A stretch of DNA of 64,000 nt from Thiohalomonas denitrificans. Lineage in GTDB: Bacteria > Pseudomonadota > Gammaproteobacteria > Thiohalomonadales > Thiohalomonadaceae. The position numbers were made by a program, and so were the translations under genes. The notes beneath the pieces are model-generated. The model saw only the letters and a list, made by a program, of their open reading frames with translations, ran no database searches and was not told the DNA's origin. Of this stretch, positions 17,400-26,208 are shown piece after piece. Position 1 is the stretch's first letter, and the number at the start of each line of letters is the position of its first letter. The stretch covers positions 124,001-188,000 of the forward strand of contig NZ_FMWD01000006.1 in assembly GCF_900102855.1 (NCBI RefSeq). The letters run 5' to 3'.

Positions 17400-17960
17400 A
17401 TGAGAAGAGGCCAGTGGCTGCTCGTCGGTGCCATGCTGTTTTTGGGAACGGGCTCGGCGGCGGCCGTTGATGGATGGGTGCTGGATGGCGGCAAGGGGGC
17501 CTCCGGCTTCGGACCCGGCAACGAGGGGACCGCCACCCGGCTCGGCCTGACATGGGACTGGCCCTGGCAATGGTTCGAGGATGGCGACTGGAAGCTGTCC
17601 GGACAGTGGGAAGTGACCGCCGGGACGCTAATGGAGGATGATGACAACAATGCGCGGATCACCGAGGTGATAGAAGGCGGCGTGGTCGGGATGTTCCGTC
17701 TGGCGCGCTATCGGCAGAACGCAGGCGGCCCATATGTCGAACTCGGAGTCGGACCACACTATCTCTCCGACAAACAGCTGGACGGCGTAAGGCTCGCCAC
17801 CCACTTTCAGTTCCAGTCCATTGCCGGCTTAGGATCACGCTTCGGCAGAAACGGCCGATTCGAAATCGGCTATCGGATCATGCACCTGTCGAATGCGGGC
17901 ATCGAAACACCCAACCCGGGCCTCAACTACCACCTGCTGCATTTGGCTTATCGTTACTGA
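17400..17960 (+). CDS. PagL-type lipid A 3-O-deacylase
   Basis: A 186-aa outer-membrane beta-barrel candidate with a signal peptide (cut near SAAAVD). The C-terminal half has the PagL signature: FEIGYRIMHLSNAGIETPNP, with the catalytic His and Ser in HLSNA, and the last residues LAYRY resemble a barrel-terminal strand. PagL removes the 3-O acyl chain of lipid A. The ATG at 17400 follows CAGGGAG. It is divergent from the Cys-rich gene and convergent with the next ORF. Confidence 0.85.
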   Translation: MRRGQWLLVGAMLFLGTGSAAAVDGWVLDGGKGASGFGPGNEGTATRLGLTWDWPWQWFEDGDWKLSGQWEVTAGTLMEDDDNNARITEVIEGGVVGMFRLARYRQNAGGPYVELGVGPHYLSDKQLDGVRLATHFQFQSIAGLGSRFGRNGRFEIGYRIMHLSNAGIETPNPGLNYHLLHLAYRY

Positions 17961-17968
17961 GTTCACCG

Positions 17969-18373
17969 TCAGGGCTCACGCAGCGAGGTTTCGGGTGCCG
18001 ATGGCGCACCCTCCACCAGCTCCATGCGCTCCACGTCGGCCAAGGTCACCCGCCGGCCATCGATGGTCTGGAAGCTGCGATTGCTGACCGCGTCACGGTA
18101 GACGGGGTACTGACGAACCTCACCGCTCCGGGTATCGATGACACGCACGGTGAACACCTGGTGCTCGGCCTCCCATTCGAGCCAGAAGACAAACGCACTC
18201 ACTCCCAAAACGGCAAGCAGGGCTCCTGCCGGAGCCATACGCCAGTACCACGGAGAGCGCGCGGCGCGCGATTCAGGCCTGCGCGACCGTCGCTGCCGGG
18301 CCTCACCACGATGGCGCGTCCAGAAGATAACGCCCGCCACAATCAGGGCGGTAAAGAGCAGCTTGGTGATCAT
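17969..18373 (-). CDS. Hypothetical membrane protein with two spans
   Basis: A 134-aa protein with an N-terminal span (TKLLFTALIVAGVIFWT), an Arg-rich loop (RQRRSRRPESRAARS), a second span (AGALLAVLGVSAFVFWLEW) and a soluble C-terminus with RVIDTRSGEVRQYPVYRDAV and RSFQTIDGRRVTLADVERME. The tail looks like a small beta domain and is probably periplasmic or cytoplasmic depending on topology. No family was recognised. It is convergent with pagL, eight bases apart. Confidence 0.7.
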   Translation of the reverse strand: MITKLLFTALIVAGVIFWTRHRGEARQRRSRRPESRAARSPWYWRMAPAGALLAVLGVSAFVFWLEWEAEHQVFTVRVIDTRSGEVRQYPVYRDAVSNRSFQTIDGRRVTLADVERMELVEGAPSAPETSLREP

Positions 18374-18779
18374 GGGCAGATATGCATGGCCGATTTTTCA
18401 CTAGTCTACACGGACAGTGTGCTTCCAACCCACTCTGACTGAGCCGTGGCGCATCCGTTCCCCGCCGGGTACATCGGTGAAACACAGGCTGGCAGGCTGG
18501 TCACGGCCGAGGCAGCCGGCAGCCTTCGTCCTAATCCCCGGTTGCTCCGGGGGTCACATCGGGCTCGAGCCACTGCTCCCGTTTTGCGGGGCTGACGGTC
18601 GCCTGGCCCAAAAAACCATAGCGGCAACGCTCCAAACGGCGCGAGGTATCCGCTTCCGCTGCACCGTGCTATTTTACAGAGCATCTACCGCTGGTTATGG
18701 AGGTATTGTCCTGATAAAGGGTGGTGATAAACTTTTTTCCGAAAAACAGATACACACTCGATGTGTAGGGGGGATTGGT
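18374..18779. other. Long intergenic leader with GC-rich hairpins
   Basis: No convincing gene is present; frames reading through here lack ribosome sites. Two strong hairpins occur back to back: AGGCTGGCAGGCTG (18486-18499) with CAGCCGGCAGCCT (18513-18525), and CCCCGG (18536-18541) with CCGGGG (18547-18552). The downstream half is AT-richer and may hold the promoter of the secreted pair. The pattern does not match a riboswitch class I could name. Confidence 0.4.
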
Positions 18780-19157
18780 ATGGGCGAGAAAAACGATTCT
18801 CTCCCTTTCAAGGGGCTGCTTTTAACCTCACTGGTCGCTGTGTTGTTGCTCGCGTCGGCGACCCAGGCACGGGCATCCGACGGGGGGTACCTGAATGCGC
18901 TGAAAGCTGAAGCCAACAGCGATAATCCGACCATCACGCCCACCATCCAGGGAAAAGAGAATGACGATGGACGGCCAACACCGCGTACCGACGATCAACC
19001 GCAGATGGAAAGCTGGCTGAAGGCAAACTACGTCGGGAGCTACATGTTTTACCAGAAATTGAGTGATCCCAAGAAAAGAGCCGTTTACCGGCTCTATCGC
19101 TCTGGTGCGGAAATCACCAAAATTCGTGAAAAGATCAACGAGTTACTTAAGCAGTAA
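18780..19157 (+). CDS. Exported hypothetical protein preceding a secreted rhodanese
   Basis: A 125-aa protein with a signal peptide (LLLTSLVAVLLLASATQARA). The mature part is small and charged: NPTITPTIQGKENDDGRPTP, then a helical C-terminus (ESWLKANYVGSYMFYQKLSD, KKRAVYRLYRSGAEITKIRE). No family was recognised. The start has GGGGGGATT upstream; the same GGGGGATT element precedes the next gene 21 bp downstream, so the two form an operon with matched ribosome sites. The partner suggests a periplasmic sulfur-related role, which is inference only. Confidence 0.72.
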   Translation: MGEKNDSLPFKGLLLTSLVAVLLLASATQARASDGGYLNALKAEANSDNPTITPTIQGKENDDGRPTPRTDDQPQMESWLKANYVGSYMFYQKLSDPKKRAVYRLYRSGAEITKIREKINELLKQ

Positions 19158-19178
19158 CTGTCAAAAGGGGGATTAGTC

Positions 19179-19928
19179 ATGTATCAGCCGCTCACAAGCC
19201 GGCTTGTCGGTGTTTTTATTCTGTTCGGTAGTCTGGTGATGGCCACGCAAGCCAACGCCCTGGACGTTAACCTGACCGAAGACAAGGCTTCGCTCAGGGT
19301 CAACCACCACAACAAGATGATCGATGTCCAGCGTGACCAGGACGGGGACAACCTGGTGGATGCCATGTGGGCAAAGACCTCGCGGAACTGCCCGCCATTT
19401 TGCATCCAGCCTTCTACACCGGTCGCCGGGGTAGAGCTGTTTACGGAAATCGATCTGTTTAACTTCATGGAGCAAAAGGTCAATTCAGGAGATGGATTCC
19501 TCATCGATGCCCGACTGCCGGACTGGTATCTGCGGGGTACGATTCCAGGGTCGATCAATATTCCCTTCACGGTCTTCCAGCGCGAAACCGATCACCCGAA
19601 TCTGATCGAGGCGCTGAATCTCCTGGGAGTCGGAGCCAAAGGCGAAGACGGCACGATAACCCGACTGATCGATAGCGTTTTTGGTGACAGCAACAAGAAA
19701 TCGGGGCACTGGGACTTCTCGAAGGCCAAAGAAGTCGTCTTATGGTGTAACGGTCCTTGGTGTGGCCAATCACCCCACGCGATTCGTGCTCTGGCGAAAC
19801 TCGGTTACCCGGTGGACAAGATCAAGTATTACCGGGGCGGTATGCAAATGTGGCAGCTCCTGGGGCTAAGCACCATTGTCCCCGAGATGGAAGAAGTGCT
19901 CTTTTTCAACGAACAGGGCGGCGAATAA
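19179..19928 (+). CDS. Periplasmic rhodanese-domain protein with CPPFC motif
   Basis: A 249-aa protein with a signal peptide (cut near ANA). After a beta-rich lead comes SRNCPPFCIQP (about residues 70-80), then a rhodanese fold: GDGFLIDARLPDWYLRGTIP, IPFTVFQ, and the active loop VLWCNGPWCGQSPHAIRAL. Rhodaneses carry persulfide sulfur on the loop cysteine; here the loop holds two cysteines (CNGPWC). The additional CPPFC pair could be a redox site. It follows the 125-aa exported protein in one unit and is convergent with cbbO2. A role in periplasmic sulfane-sulfur handling fits a sulfur oxidiser but is not proven. Confidence 0.82.
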   Translation: MYQPLTSRLVGVFILFGSLVMATQANALDVNLTEDKASLRVNHHNKMIDVQRDQDGDNLVDAMWAKTSRNCPPFCIQPSTPVAGVELFTEIDLFNFMEQKVNSGDGFLIDARLPDWYLRGTIPGSINIPFTVFQRETDHPNLIEALNLLGVGAKGEDGTITRLIDSVFGDSNKKSGHWDFSKAKEVVLWCNGPWCGQSPHAIRALAKLGYPVDKIKYYRGGMQMWQLLGLSTIVPEMEEVLFFNEQGGE

Positions 19929-20014
19929 GCCACTCGCCAACCTGTGGCGGTCGCCGATGCGGGATAATAAATCACGGAAGGGCAGCTACTGACCCCCGAC
20001 CCGGCTTTTGGCAA

Positions 20015-22240
20015 TCAGCGGGTCAGGGCCATGAACAACTGCGGCAGGCGTTCGGGAAGCCGCTGCACCCGGTCGATGACCGTGTAGCGGTAACCGAAGA
20101 TGTGATCGACATATTCGTCGGCGTGGGGGTCGAGGGTGACGCAATAGGTGTCGACACCCTTGGCCCCCAGCTCTTCCACCGCCTTTTTGGTATCTTCGAT
20201 GAGGTAGAGCGGGTCGTCTTCGTCCACGTCATGGGGCTCTCCATCGGAGAGCAGCAGCAGCAGGCGTTTTTCGGCCTTTTGCCTGGCGAGATATTGGCCT
20301 CCATGGCGCAGGGCAGCGCCCATTCGCGTGGACAGGGCACCCTCCATGGCTCCCAGCCGACTCTTCACCTGATCATCCCAGGCATCACTGAACCCCTTGA
20401 AGTGCAGATAACGCACTTCGTGACGGGTATTGGAGGCGAAGCCGGCGATGGCGAACTTGTCGCCCAGGGCTTCCACCGCAGTACCGAGCAGCGAAACGGC
20501 CTCCTGGGAGAGTCGCAGGATGGAACGATCGGCCCCCTGCGGGGTTTCGTTGAGCGAGTTGGAGAGATCGACCAGCAACAGCACGGCAATATCGCGGCCA
20601 TCGTGTTTGTAGAACTGGTGGATCCGCGAGTCGGGGGTGCTGCCGGAGCGGTAGTCGATCATGGCGCGTACGGCGACATCCAGATCCAGCTCGTCACCCT
20701 CCTCCTGGTAACGCACCCGCACATGCTGCTGGGGCTTCAGAAATTCCACCATGCGCTTGATCTTCTTGGCAAGCGGACGGTGCTCCTCCAACAGTGAATC
20801 GATGATACCGGCATCGCCCGCCGGGTGGATGGCCTCGTATACCGTCGCCCAATCGGCCTGATAGCGCCCCTGGTGATAATCCCACTCGCGATGGTGACGG
20901 GCGAACTGGACCTGTTCCTCCTCGTCATCGGTGCGTGGATTGGCCGCCTGGTGCTCGGAGTGGAATTCATCCTCATCGTCCGTGTCCTCCATGAACATCC
21001 AGATATTGCGGTTATCGTCCCGATAACTGATGAAGGTGTTTTCAAAGTAAATTTTGGGCGATCGGAAATCCACGGAGTGGACTTTCACCAGATACTGCAC
21101 TCCAAGCTCGGTCGGGATCTTGCGGTCGTGCGGATCCGTCTTCATCCGCTCCAGGAAGCGCTGTACAAAGTCCAGCAGCGTGGGGTCCCGGTAGGGGTGG
21201 TCTTCTGGGTCCAGCAGGGCGCGGGAGAGCATGGTGGCCAGGTGGCGGATACACGCCCAGCCTTCGGGACAATCGTCCGGTCCAGGGACCGGGTGAAGGG
21301 CCTTCCAGATGCGCCGCAGTCCCGGGAATTGCTGCATCAGCAGGTATTCGACACGGGCATCCTCGAACACCTCGATGAAGATATGCTGGTAGCGATTGAA
21401 GTTGTCCGCGATGAACGGCTCGGAGTAGAGCCGATGCCCCATCATGTGCGCAATGACGGCGCGATAACGGTCCAGACCGCTTACCTCGTTATCATCCGTG
21501 TAGATGTCCGGAATATGGAAGCCGAGGCTGTCCAGATAGGGCACCGGTTTGCGCAGTTCGTGAAAACGCTCGGAGTAGATATGAAAAGGGACCTCATCGT
21601 CCCAAAGGGCGCGCACGAAGGTCTCGATGCGGCGCTCATAATCGACGAACAGTGTGCCACGACGCTCTCGCTGCAGGGCGGCCTTGGCATCGGCGCCAGT
21701 TAGTGCGAACCAGTCGGCGAGCTTATTGGGCTGGCTGGCGTGGGCCAGGAAGCCTGACTCGGCCCACCGCACCAGGCCACCGATGTCCACCTGAGATAAT
21801 AGATCGGGTGTCTTCTCAATCAGCGGCTTCAGTCCGTAGCGCCCCTCCCTGGCTACCCTGGTGACCAGCGCCAGCCACTGCTCGAACAGCGGCCGCTCGG
21901 GCAGACGCCGGGCCACTGTGGGGAGCACCGTGAAGAAGGGCCCCACCTGGGCGGCATGGACCTCGAGCTGCAGTATCGTGCCGGTCTCGATGCAGGAGGT
22001 CACGGCCCCCTCTCCGACCATACGGGCAACTTGGGGCAGGGTCTCGAGATAGGTCAGGATCCGATCCTGGCCACGAGGTCCGCGTATGCAGAAGTTGAAG
22101 GCGCCATCCAGCCAGGCGTCCAGCACCTGCTCCGACATGTTCGCCTTCGCCTCGGCGAAACAGGCGGGAAAGATGTCATCAACCGCCTCTACCGGGCAGC
22201 GCAGCCGGGCGCGGGCGTTCTGAAGTTCGGTATTAGCCAT
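20015..22240 (-). CDS. cbbO2: RuBisCO activase subunit CbbO (form II operon)
   Basis: A 741-aa protein. The long helical N-terminal part is followed by a C-terminal von Willebrand A domain with an intact MIDAS (DLSNS, later RMGAAL and LSDGEPHD). CbbO is the adaptor that couples the CbbQ AAA+ hexamer to inhibited RuBisCO. This copy belongs to cbbM-cbbQ2-cbbO2 and is clearly paralogous to cbbO1 at 27006-29348. The start MANTELQ is chosen because the longer frame enters a repeat. A 258-bp gap carrying a GCAAAG-family palindrome separates it from cbbQ2. Confidence 0.92.
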   Translation of the reverse strand: MANTELQNARARLRCPVEAVDDIFPACFAEAKANMSEQVLDAWLDGAFNFCIRGPRGQDRILTYLETLPQVARMVGEGAVTSCIETGTILQLEVHAAQVGPFFTVLPTVARRLPERPLFEQWLALVTRVAREGRYGLKPLIEKTPDLLSQVDIGGLVRWAESGFLAHASQPNKLADWFALTGADAKAALQRERRGTLFVDYERRIETFVRALWDDEVPFHIYSERFHELRKPVPYLDSLGFHIPDIYTDDNEVSGLDRYRAVIAHMMGHRLYSEPFIADNFNRYQHIFIEVFEDARVEYLLMQQFPGLRRIWKALHPVPGPDDCPEGWACIRHLATMLSRALLDPEDHPYRDPTLLDFVQRFLERMKTDPHDRKIPTELGVQYLVKVHSVDFRSPKIYFENTFISYRDDNRNIWMFMEDTDDEDEFHSEHQAANPRTDDEEEQVQFARHHREWDYHQGRYQADWATVYEAIHPAGDAGIIDSLLEEHRPLAKKIKRMVEFLKPQQHVRVRYQEEGDELDLDVAVRAMIDYRSGSTPDSRIHQFYKHDGRDIAVLLLVDLSNSLNETPQGADRSILRLSQEAVSLLGTAVEALGDKFAIAGFASNTRHEVRYLHFKGFSDAWDDQVKSRLGAMEGALSTRMGAALRHGGQYLARQKAEKRLLLLLSDGEPHDVDEDDPLYLIEDTKKAVEELGAKGVDTYCVTLDPHADEYVDHIFGYRYTVIDRVQRLPERLPQLFMALTR

Positions 22241-22266
22241 GGTCGGGTGCCCTTTAGAGGGGGTGA

Positions 22267-22492
22267 TTAACCGCAAAGACGCAAAGAGCGCAAAGAGCGC
22301 AAAGAGCGCAAAGGAAAGTTTGATTTAACTGCAGAGGCGCAGAGGGCGCGGAGTTTTTAGGAACGATACAACCGTCGATATCTGCAGTAGAAGGGCCGCC
22401 CTCGGCGCGATACAACCGTCCGGAGAATCGCCGCGGGGGCGCGCCTCCCACCACCAACTTTAATTCCATCCTTTGCGCTCTTTGCGGTTAGC
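22267..22492. repeat. GCAAAGACGC-family palindrome inside the cbbQ2-cbbO2 gap, copy B3
   Basis: The left arm has TTAACCGCAAAGACGCAAAG with three GCGCAAAGA units. The right arm is CCTTTGCGCTCTTTGCGGTTA. The interior has CTGCAGAGGCGCAGAGGGCG and a direct repeat of CGATACAACCGTC. It lies within the operon and could lower cbbO2 expression relative to cbbQ2 or stabilise upstream mRNA. Confidence 0.72.
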
Positions 22493-22498
22493 CCAAAA

Positions 22499-23302
22499 TC
22501 AGAAAATCAGATCAAACGCGCTTTCCAGGTTGTCGCGGATGTCGGTATCGTCGGTAATCGGCTGGATCAGCGCCATACGGCAGGCCTGGCGCGGCTCAAC
22601 GCCGTGCTGGATCAGATGAGCCGCATAGACCAGCAGACGGGTGGAGATGCCTTCATCGAGGCCGTGCCCCTTTAGATTACGGCCGCGGCAGCCAATATCC
22701 ACCAGCTTGCGTGCCATGGCACCGTCGATGCCCGTCTCCCTGCTGACGATCTCGGTTTCGGTATCGGACTCGGGATATTCGAATTCGAGGGCGGTGAAGC
22801 GCTGTTTGGTGGATTGCTTGAGATCCTTCATCAGGCTCTGGTAACCGGGGTTGTAGGAGATCACCAGTTGGAAGTCCTCGTGGGCGTGAAGCACCTCGCC
22901 TTTCTTGTCCAGCGGCAGGGCGCGCCGGTAGTCGGTCAGCGGGTGAATGACCACCGTGGTGTCCTGACGTGCTTCGACGACTTCGTCCAGATAGCAGATA
23001 GCCCCGATACGCGCAGCAATGGTCAAGGGTCCGTCCTGCCAGCGTGTACCCTGCGCATCGAGCAGATAGCGTCCCACCAGGTCGGCAGCGGTCATATCCT
23101 CGTTACAGGCCACGGTCACCACCGGCTTGCCCAGCTTCCAGGCCATGTACTCCACAAAGCGGGACTTGCCACAACCGGTCGGGCCCTTGATCATCACCGG
23201 CAGGCGCGCTGCATAGGCCGCCTCGAACAGCTTCACCTCGCCGCCGGACTCACGATAGAACGGCTCGTCCTGAATGAGGTACTGGTCACGATCGATGCTC
23301 AT
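22499..23302 (-). CDS. cbbQ2: RuBisCO activase AAA+ ATPase CbbQ (form II operon)
   Basis: A 267-aa MoxR-type AAA+ protein. Walker A is [10 protein letters not shown], Walker B lies around [10 protein letters not shown], and the typical CbbQ loop [17 protein letters not shown] follows. CbbQ hexamers use ATP with CbbO to release inhibitory sugar phosphates from RuBisCO active sites. The start MSIDRDQY has GAGG eight bases upstream. It lies downstream of cbbM, but a strong terminator stands between them, so part of its expression may depend on readthrough or its own promoter. The protein is very close to CbbQ1 (29543-30355). Confidence 0.93.
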   Translation of the reverse strand: MSIDRDQYLIQDEPFYRESGGEVKLFEAAYAARLPVMIKGPTGCGKSRFVEYMAWKLGKPVVTVACNEDMTAADLVGRYLLDAQGTRWQDGPLTIAARIGAICYLDEVVEARQDTTVVIHPLTDYRRALPLDKKGEVLHAHEDFQLVISYNPGYQSLMKDLKQSTKQRFTALEFEYPESDTETEIVSRETGIDGAMARKLVDIGCRGRNLKGHGLDEGISTRLLVYAAHLIQHGVEPRQACRMALIQPITDDTDIRDNLESAFDLIF

Positions 23303-23559
23303 GGTGCTCGCCTCTTGTTTCATTTTCCCGCTTCAGGTGGGCTTCTCGGTTCGGGACAAAACCCTACCGGCCGAGCGAGTATAAGTAAAGAAGATATTAT
23401 TTATCAATTGGATAGGGAATTTTTTATCAACTGGGGGTACCCGGTCCCTCGGGCCGGACGGCTGGCGGCGGGCGATGCCGGGCGCACTCCCTTTGAATGC
23501 ACCTACTCGGCATACGCCAGAGCCGTATGAACCGTACCTATCACCCCAAACCTAAAAAA

Positions 23560-23581
23560 CCCCTGCCGCGAACGGCAGGGG
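23560..23581 (-). terminator. Intrinsic terminator after cbbM, potentially bidirectional
   Basis: A perfect 9-bp GC-rich stem, CCCCTGCCG / CGGCAGGGG with loop CGAA, is flanked by A6 on one side and T5 on the other, so it can function on either strand. It lies about 40 bp after the cbbM stop and before cbbQ2, implying attenuation within the operon. Confidence 0.88.
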
Positions 23582-23621
23582 TTTTTCACGGCTTCCAGGT
23601 TGCCCTGGCAGTCTATCGGAC

Positions 23622-25016
23622 TTACTTGTGAGCAGCCGCAGAAACGCCCAGGCTCTCGCGCCAACCCGGGAACAGATTATCAGCATCCCAGTGGAAGGTC
23701 TCGAAGGCGCCCTTCAGCTCCGGGTGCTCCTTGGCGTATTCGACCAGATCGACGCCCTTCATCCAGGCGTCACGAGCCTGCTGCAGGGATTTGGCACCAG
23801 CGGTACCGCCGTCCTTGTGGCCGAATGCACCACCGCCAGAAGTCTGGATGACGTTGGAGTGGCCCAGGTTGTCGAAGAAGCCCGGCAGACGCAGGGCATT
23901 CATGCCGCCCGAGATGATCGGGGTGGTCGGCTTCATGCCATACCACTTCTGCGGGTAGTACAGGCCTTCGGCCTCTTCGTTCTCCAGCATGTACGCCAGC
24001 AGCTTGTCGGTGGGGTCACCTTCCATCTTGCCGAAGCCCATGGTGCCGGTGTGGATACCGGAGGCACCCTGCATGCGGGACATCTTCATGTGGACCAGGG
24101 CGTTGTAGCCACGCTGGGTCTGCGGGCTGGTCACCATGCCATGGCCGGCACGATGGTAGTGCAGGAACTGATTGGCGAAATAGCGACGGCAGGTGGTCAC
24201 CGCCATCGGTCCACCAACAAAGCCGTCCACCAGGAAGGCGACGTGGTCGGCATTCTCGCCGAAGGTTTCCAGGATGAACTCGCCGCGCGCAATCATCTCG
24301 AACGGGTCGTCGGAGGTGATGTTGGCGGAGAAGATCTTCGCCTCGCCGGTCTCATCCTGGGCGCGCTTCATCGCGTCAGCCACCAGCGGGATGGTCTTCT
24401 TCAACGGAGCGAAGACCTGATTACCCTGGGGCTCGTCGTTCTTGATGAAGTCGCCGCCGAGCCAGAACTGGTAGCAGGCATCGGCGAACGGCTGCGGGCG
24501 CAGGCCGAGCTTCGGCTTGATGATGGTGCCGACCACCATGCCGCCGTTATTGATGTCACGGCCCAGCACGCGCCACATGTCCTGGATGTTCATGGCGGGG
24601 CCATCGAACAGGCGCAGGTAAGCGGGCGGTACGTAGAAATCGAGCATCTTGGCGTATTCGACGTCGCCCATGCCCTGGTTGTTACCGATAGCCAGGGTCA
24701 GGAAGCTGACGATCATCGCCCGACCGTCCTTGATGTTGCGGTCAAAGAGCTCGATCGGATAGGCGATCTTCATGAGCTCGTTGGCTTCATCGATTTCGTA
24801 AACCAGAGCGTCAACGCCCTTGGTGAAATCGTCGGTGGTGGAGACTTCAACGTTGGTGCCGGTAGAGGACTCGGCAGCGAAGTGCGCCGCAGTACCGAGG
24901 AAATCGTAGTAGCCGGCCTTCGGTTTCATCAGGTAGGCGCAAAGTACGTGGCGGCCGCCCTTGATGAGTTCGTCTTCATTCAGATCAAGACGTGCGTAGC
25001 GATTGGACTGGTCCAT
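23622..25016 (-). CDS. cbbM: RuBisCO form II large subunit CbbM
   Basis: A 464-aa protein of form II length and sequence. The carbamylated lysine lies in [14 protein letters not shown]. The substrate loop is GFGKMEGDP, and KPKLGLRPQ is near the active site. CbbM fixes CO2 onto ribulose-1,5-bisphosphate; form II enzymes have low CO2/O2 specificity and suit high-CO2, low-O2 conditions. It is followed by a terminator, then cbbQ2-cbbO2. Two paralogous DAW-LAWT proteins and a small helical protein lie upstream on the same strand. A perfect dyad at 25137-25152 lies in its upstream region. Confidence 0.97.
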   Translation of the reverse strand: MDQSNRYARLDLNEDELIKGGRHVLCAYLMKPKAGYYDFLGTAAHFAAESSTGTNVEVSTTDDFTKGVDALVYEIDEANELMKIAYPIELFDRNIKDGRAMIVSFLTLAIGNNQGMGDVEYAKMLDFYVPPAYLRLFDGPAMNIQDMWRVLGRDINNGGMVVGTIIKPKLGLRPQPFADACYQFWLGGDFIKNDEPQGNQVFAPLKKTIPLVADAMKRAQDETGEAKIFSANITSDDPFEMIARGEFILETFGENADHVAFLVDGFVGGPMAVTTCRRYFANQFLHYHRAGHGMVTSPQTQRGYNALVHMKMSRMQGASGIHTGTMGFGKMEGDPTDKLLAYMLENEEAEGLYYPQKWYGMKPTTPIISGGMNALRLPGFFDNLGHSNVIQTSGGGAFGHKDGGTAGAKSLQQARDAWMKGVDLVEYAKEHPELKGAFETFHWDADNLFPGWRESLGVSAAAHK

Positions 25017-25136
25017 TGATGAACACCCTTGCTGTTAGGTTTTTATATGCGTGCGGCGGCAGCCCGCCATCTCACGATGGAGGCACAATACACCAGTCGA
25101 TATCATAAGAAAAGACCTTGCTGTTAAATTTTAGAG

Positions 25137-25152
25137 ATAAGGTCTACCTTAT
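25137..25152. promoter_or_regulatory. Perfect dyad upstream of cbbM, candidate CbbR operator
   Basis: ATAAGGTCTACCTTAT is a perfect inverted repeat (arms ATAAGGT and ACCTTAT) in AT-rich DNA about 125 bp before the cbbM start. LysR-type regulators bind such dyads. A related dyad with ATAAGG lies upstream of cbbL. Binding by the local CbbR is inference. Confidence 0.5.
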
Positions 25153-25185
25153 AGATGTTATAAACGGGTGGGATACCATCAAATA

Positions 25186-25587
25186 TCAGCGTCTCCCCGG
25201 AAAGGCCACAATCCGTGCCCCCGGCGGATAGGCCGCTTTAAGCTGTCCCTGCATCCGAAGGGCAAGCTCGGGGAGCACCGAATGGACGAACCACTGTGCA
25301 TTGGAATTGTAGAGAAGCGCCCGCGCCCTGACCGGCCGTGCAATTTCCGCACGGGCTGTTTCAAATCCGGTCCAGGCCAGCACCGGCTTGTAGCCCAGCC
25401 GCAGGTCGAAGCAGAGCCAGGCATCTTCGAAGAGATGCAGTTCGACCCCGCGCCCACCGAGCACCAGTTGAATCGGCAGGTCAAAACGCAGGAGCGCCAA
25501 ACGGATCGGGTTGAACACCTCCGGCTCAATGGTGACTGCGAGTTCGTCCATGGCTGGCTCGGACGGCAGACTCGGTTTCATCGGCAT
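25186..25587 (-). CDS. RuBisCO-linked small protein, DAW-LAWT family, paralog 1
   Basis: A 133-aa protein of unknown function and one of three paralogs here. The shared core reads FEDAWLCFDLRLGYKPVLAW then TGF; conserved downstream are a PV pair (IARPVRARALLYN) and the tail ARIVAFPG, which is shared with paralog 3. No signal peptide or membrane span is apparent. The start is an ATG preceded by GAGGAGGAG; a GTG two codons upstream is an alternative. It lies 170 bp upstream of cbbM on the same strand. It does not resemble CbbX, CbbY, CbbZ or the small subunit. A role in RuBisCO assembly, activation or regulation is suggested only by position. Confidence 0.75.
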   Translation of the reverse strand: MPMKPSLPSEPAMDELAVTIEPEVFNPIRLALLRFDLPIQLVLGGRGVELHLFEDAWLCFDLRLGYKPVLAWTGFETARAEIARPVRARALLYNSNAQWFVHSVLPELALRMQGQLKAAYPPGARIVAFPGRR

Positions 25588-25756
25588 TCGCACTCCTCCT
25601 CTTTTGGAGTCATTCTAACCCAGTAATATAGTCAACTTTCAAGGCGTACGTCGGCTCGTTGCGTATTCAGACGGATGGACCCTCATCCAGAGGTGACGGA
25701 GGCAAGTTTGCCGGTCCCCTCCAACCTTGCCGGCATTTCAGGGTCAGGCGTGCGCT

Positions 25757-26155
25757 TCAGTCGCGCTTTTTGAAAGGAAGCACAGCGGGCTGAGCTCCGG
25801 AAGCTCCGTATCGTTCACTCAGCTCGTTTCGGACAATCTGCAGCGCCCGTTTCAGGACCATTGAGGCGTGGCCGTGGTAAAGCCTTATCCGACATGGAAC
25901 AGGCTCATGCAGTGTGCTCCGGCCCTTGGCTTCAAAATCAGTCCAGGCCAGAACAGGGAGATCGTTAAAGGCGACATCCACGACGACCCAGGCATCGTGC
26001 TGGAGGATCATCTCAAGTGTCTTCAGGCCGGGAAGGCCAAGCCGGATACTCGGCCCGTCGCGGCTCAGGGCCCGGTGGACAAGGTTGTAGTCTGCCCCAT
26101 CCACTTTTCCCGCTCGAGTGGTGAGGACCGGAACCTCCTCGTGACGGGTATACAT
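25757..26155 (-). CDS. RuBisCO-linked small protein, DAW-LAWT family, paralog 2
   Basis: A 132-aa paralog whose core reads QHDAWVVVDVAFNDLPVLAW then TDFE, followed by EPVPCRIRLYHGHASMVLKR and a helical stretch ALQIVRNELSERY. It lacks the VAFPG tail of the other two, ending AVLPFKKRD. An ATG with GAGGAG six bases upstream sets the start. It is the middle member of a minus-strand series (26209-26520, this gene, paralog 1, cbbM). No catalytic motif is evident; the invariant D-A-W and A-W-T residues suggest a structural or binding core. Confidence 0.75.
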   Translation of the reverse strand: MYTRHEEVPVLTTRAGKVDGADYNLVHRALSRDGPSIRLGLPGLKTLEMILQHDAWVVVDVAFNDLPVLAWTDFEAKGRSTLHEPVPCRIRLYHGHASMVLKRALQIVRNELSERYGASGAQPAVLPFKKRD

Positions 26156-26208
26156 GTAGTACTCCTCACAACTCTATGGGGCTGTACATCGGCAGAAGCC
26201 ACCATGCA

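Noticed and set aside
18374-18600. Cobalamin, TPP or other known riboswitch before the secreted pair
   Set aside because: Conserved core boxes of the classes I know could not be placed; left as unassigned hairpins.
18417-18779. N-terminal extension of the exported 125-aa protein
   Set aside because: The longer frame would bury the signal peptide and read through the hairpin region; the ATG at 18780 has a good ribosome site and gives a standard signal peptide.
23607-23625. Sequence GGCAGTCTATCGGACTTAC at the cbbM stop resembling the MITE terminal repeat
   Set aside because: Only one end is present, with several mismatches, and it is partly cbbM coding sequence; likely chance.
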